The notes under the pieces are model-generated. The model searched no databases, had not been told where the DNA came from, and saw only the letters and a program-made list of their open reading frames with translations. DNA of 5,909 bases, taken from the NCBI GenBank assembly GCA_025057335.1, contig JANWXG010000166.1, positions 1 through 5,909 on the forward strand, in the 5' to 3' direction. This stretch comes from a bacterium (lineage in GTDB: Bacteria; Armatimonadota; HRBIN16). The position numbers and the translations under genes are program-made. Shown here piece after piece: positions 5,183 to 5,909 of this stretch (the first letter of the stretch is position 1; each line of letters opens with the position of its first letter).

Positions 5183-5909
5183 CTAGGCAAGGCGAAACTC
5201 GATGGGCTGAGTGGTGTTTTTCTGCACGTGGAACGAAAAGACCTGCTCCTCTCCACGATACCTCGCTTCTACCTGATAGTGTCCGAAAAAGCCTCGGAAA
5301 CGGATGATGCCGTTTTCGTCCGTGCTGCCGCTGTGCCGCGTTCTCCACTCTTTGCCTATCAGGTGGCGCAGGCGTTCGTACGCGGGGTACGGACGGCTGT
5401 TCTCGTCCAGAAGCCCTCCCTCAGGGAGCCATATCTCGTCTCCTCGCAGCCCGAAGTAGATGATGCCTGCCACCTGGGGATGTCCGAACGCGGTGCGGTA
5501 AAATTCCTCCACCGCCTCCGCCTGGTGTTCTGGCGTCCATGTGCCGCGGCGATGGCCGCCGCGTATAGCCTTGCTGGGTGAGACGGGGTAGACCAGCTCT
5601 GTAAAATAGACAGACAACCCCAGTCGCGTGCCGAAGGTGTCACATGCCTGCCATATCTCTTGGGGCGAGGGCCAGTAAGTGGCTGTGCAGTCGTGAGCCT
5701 GAATGCCTACCGCGTGTAGTGGCACCTGCTTCTCCAGTAACATCTCGAGCAGACGAAGGAACCTTTCTCGGATGTCAGCGTCGGCAAAGAGGTCGTACTC
5801 GTTCACGAGCAAGCAGGCGTTGGGATGGGCTTCGTGTGCCCAGCGTAGACAGTCCGCCACGTATGGGAAGACCTTTGCCAACGGTTCGCGAAGGTCTTCA
5901 GGGCTGTCC
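5183..5909 (-). CDS. Glycoside hydrolase family 10 (endo-1,4-beta-xylanase-like), C-terminal part
   Basis: The gene runs off the right edge; 241 codons are present and the frame is open to base 5909, so the start is outside. The remnant covers the second half of a (beta/alpha)8 barrel: ACLLVNEYDLF (like the LxxNDYN strand of GH10), HAVGIQAHDC (the GIGxQxH strand), LSVYFTELVYPV with the expected nucleophile Glu (codon 5597-5599), then QAEAVEEFYRTAFGHPQVAGIIYFG and the ending GGLLDENSRPYPAYERLRHLIGKEW. The general acid/base Glu lies beyond the edge. A C-terminal extension of about 50 residues (FRGFFGHYQVEARYRG) looks like the small beta domain of some GH10 proteins. The usual Trp-rich WGFWD loop is replaced by YFGLRGDEIW, which may alter substrate binding. 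GH10 enzymes cut internal beta-1,4 bonds in xylan; substrate for this one is unproven. It probably forms an operon with the CBM9-like gene downstream. Confidence 0.88.
   Translation of the reverse strand, partial: DSPEDLREPLAKVFPYVADCLRWAHEAHPNACLLVNEYDLFADADIRERFLRLLEMLLEKQVPLHAVGIQAHDCTATYWPSPQEIWQACDTFGTRLGLSVYFTELVYPVSPSKAIRGGHRRGTWTPEHQAEAVEEFYRTAFGHPQVAGIIYFGLRGDEIWLPEGGLLDENSRPYPAYERLRHLIGKEWRTRHSGSTDENGIIRFRGFFGHYQVEARYRGEEQVFSFHVQKNTTQPIEFRLA

Noticed and set aside
5879..5881. TTG at 5881 as the start of the GH10 gene
   Set aside because: The frame continues open to the window edge and the protein lacks the first half of the GH10 barrel, so this is an internal leucine codon.

Overview
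The window is GC-rich by eye and densely packed, with seven protein genes and no RNA gene, CRISPR array or transposon that I can see. A zinc-binding membrane anti-sigma factor, an exported HtrA-like protein and plant-polysaccharide genes suggest a free-living heterotrophic bacterium. The CBM9-like and GH10 family types recall Armatimonadota or Planctomycetota, but the phylum is a low-confidence guess.

Layout. On the minus strand, reading from about 3010 down to 67, four genes form one tightly coupled unit: an ECF sigma factor (2406-3008), a membrane anti-sigma factor with an HxxxCxxC motif (1669-2409), an exported HtrA-type trypsin-fold/PDZ protein (519-1652) and a small peroxiredoxin-fold protein (67-522). 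Two junctions are 4-base ATGA overlaps and the third is a 16-base gap. A GC hairpin follows the last gene. On the plus strand, a divergent gene encodes a SAM hydrolase (DUF62/SAM hydroxide adenosyltransferase, 3244-4086). The 235-base divergent gap carries two copies of the inverted repeat GGTGC-N2-GCACC and a promoter placed so that the SAM hydrolase message may be leaderless. On the minus strand from the right edge, the C-terminal part of a GH10 xylanase-like enzyme (5183-5909, running off the window) is followed after 34 bases by a stand-alone CBM9-like protein (4141-5148), which converges on the SAM hydrolase gene.

How the genes work together. The four-gene unit resembles the AlgU-MucA...MucD or RpoE-RseA-DegP envelope-stress arrangement. 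However, the HtrA homologue has lost two of its three catalytic residues (His to Asp at residue 101, Asp to Asn at residue 131; Ser207 kept), and the peroxiredoxin-fold protein has no cysteine at the peroxidatic position. The output of this sigma factor operon therefore looks like binding or sensing proteins built on dead enzyme folds. This is the most interesting feature of the window. A second candidate is an in-frame A AAA AAG slippery heptamer inside the anti-sigma gene, just after its membrane segment. The GH10/CBM9 pair looks like a separate hemicellulose-use unit.
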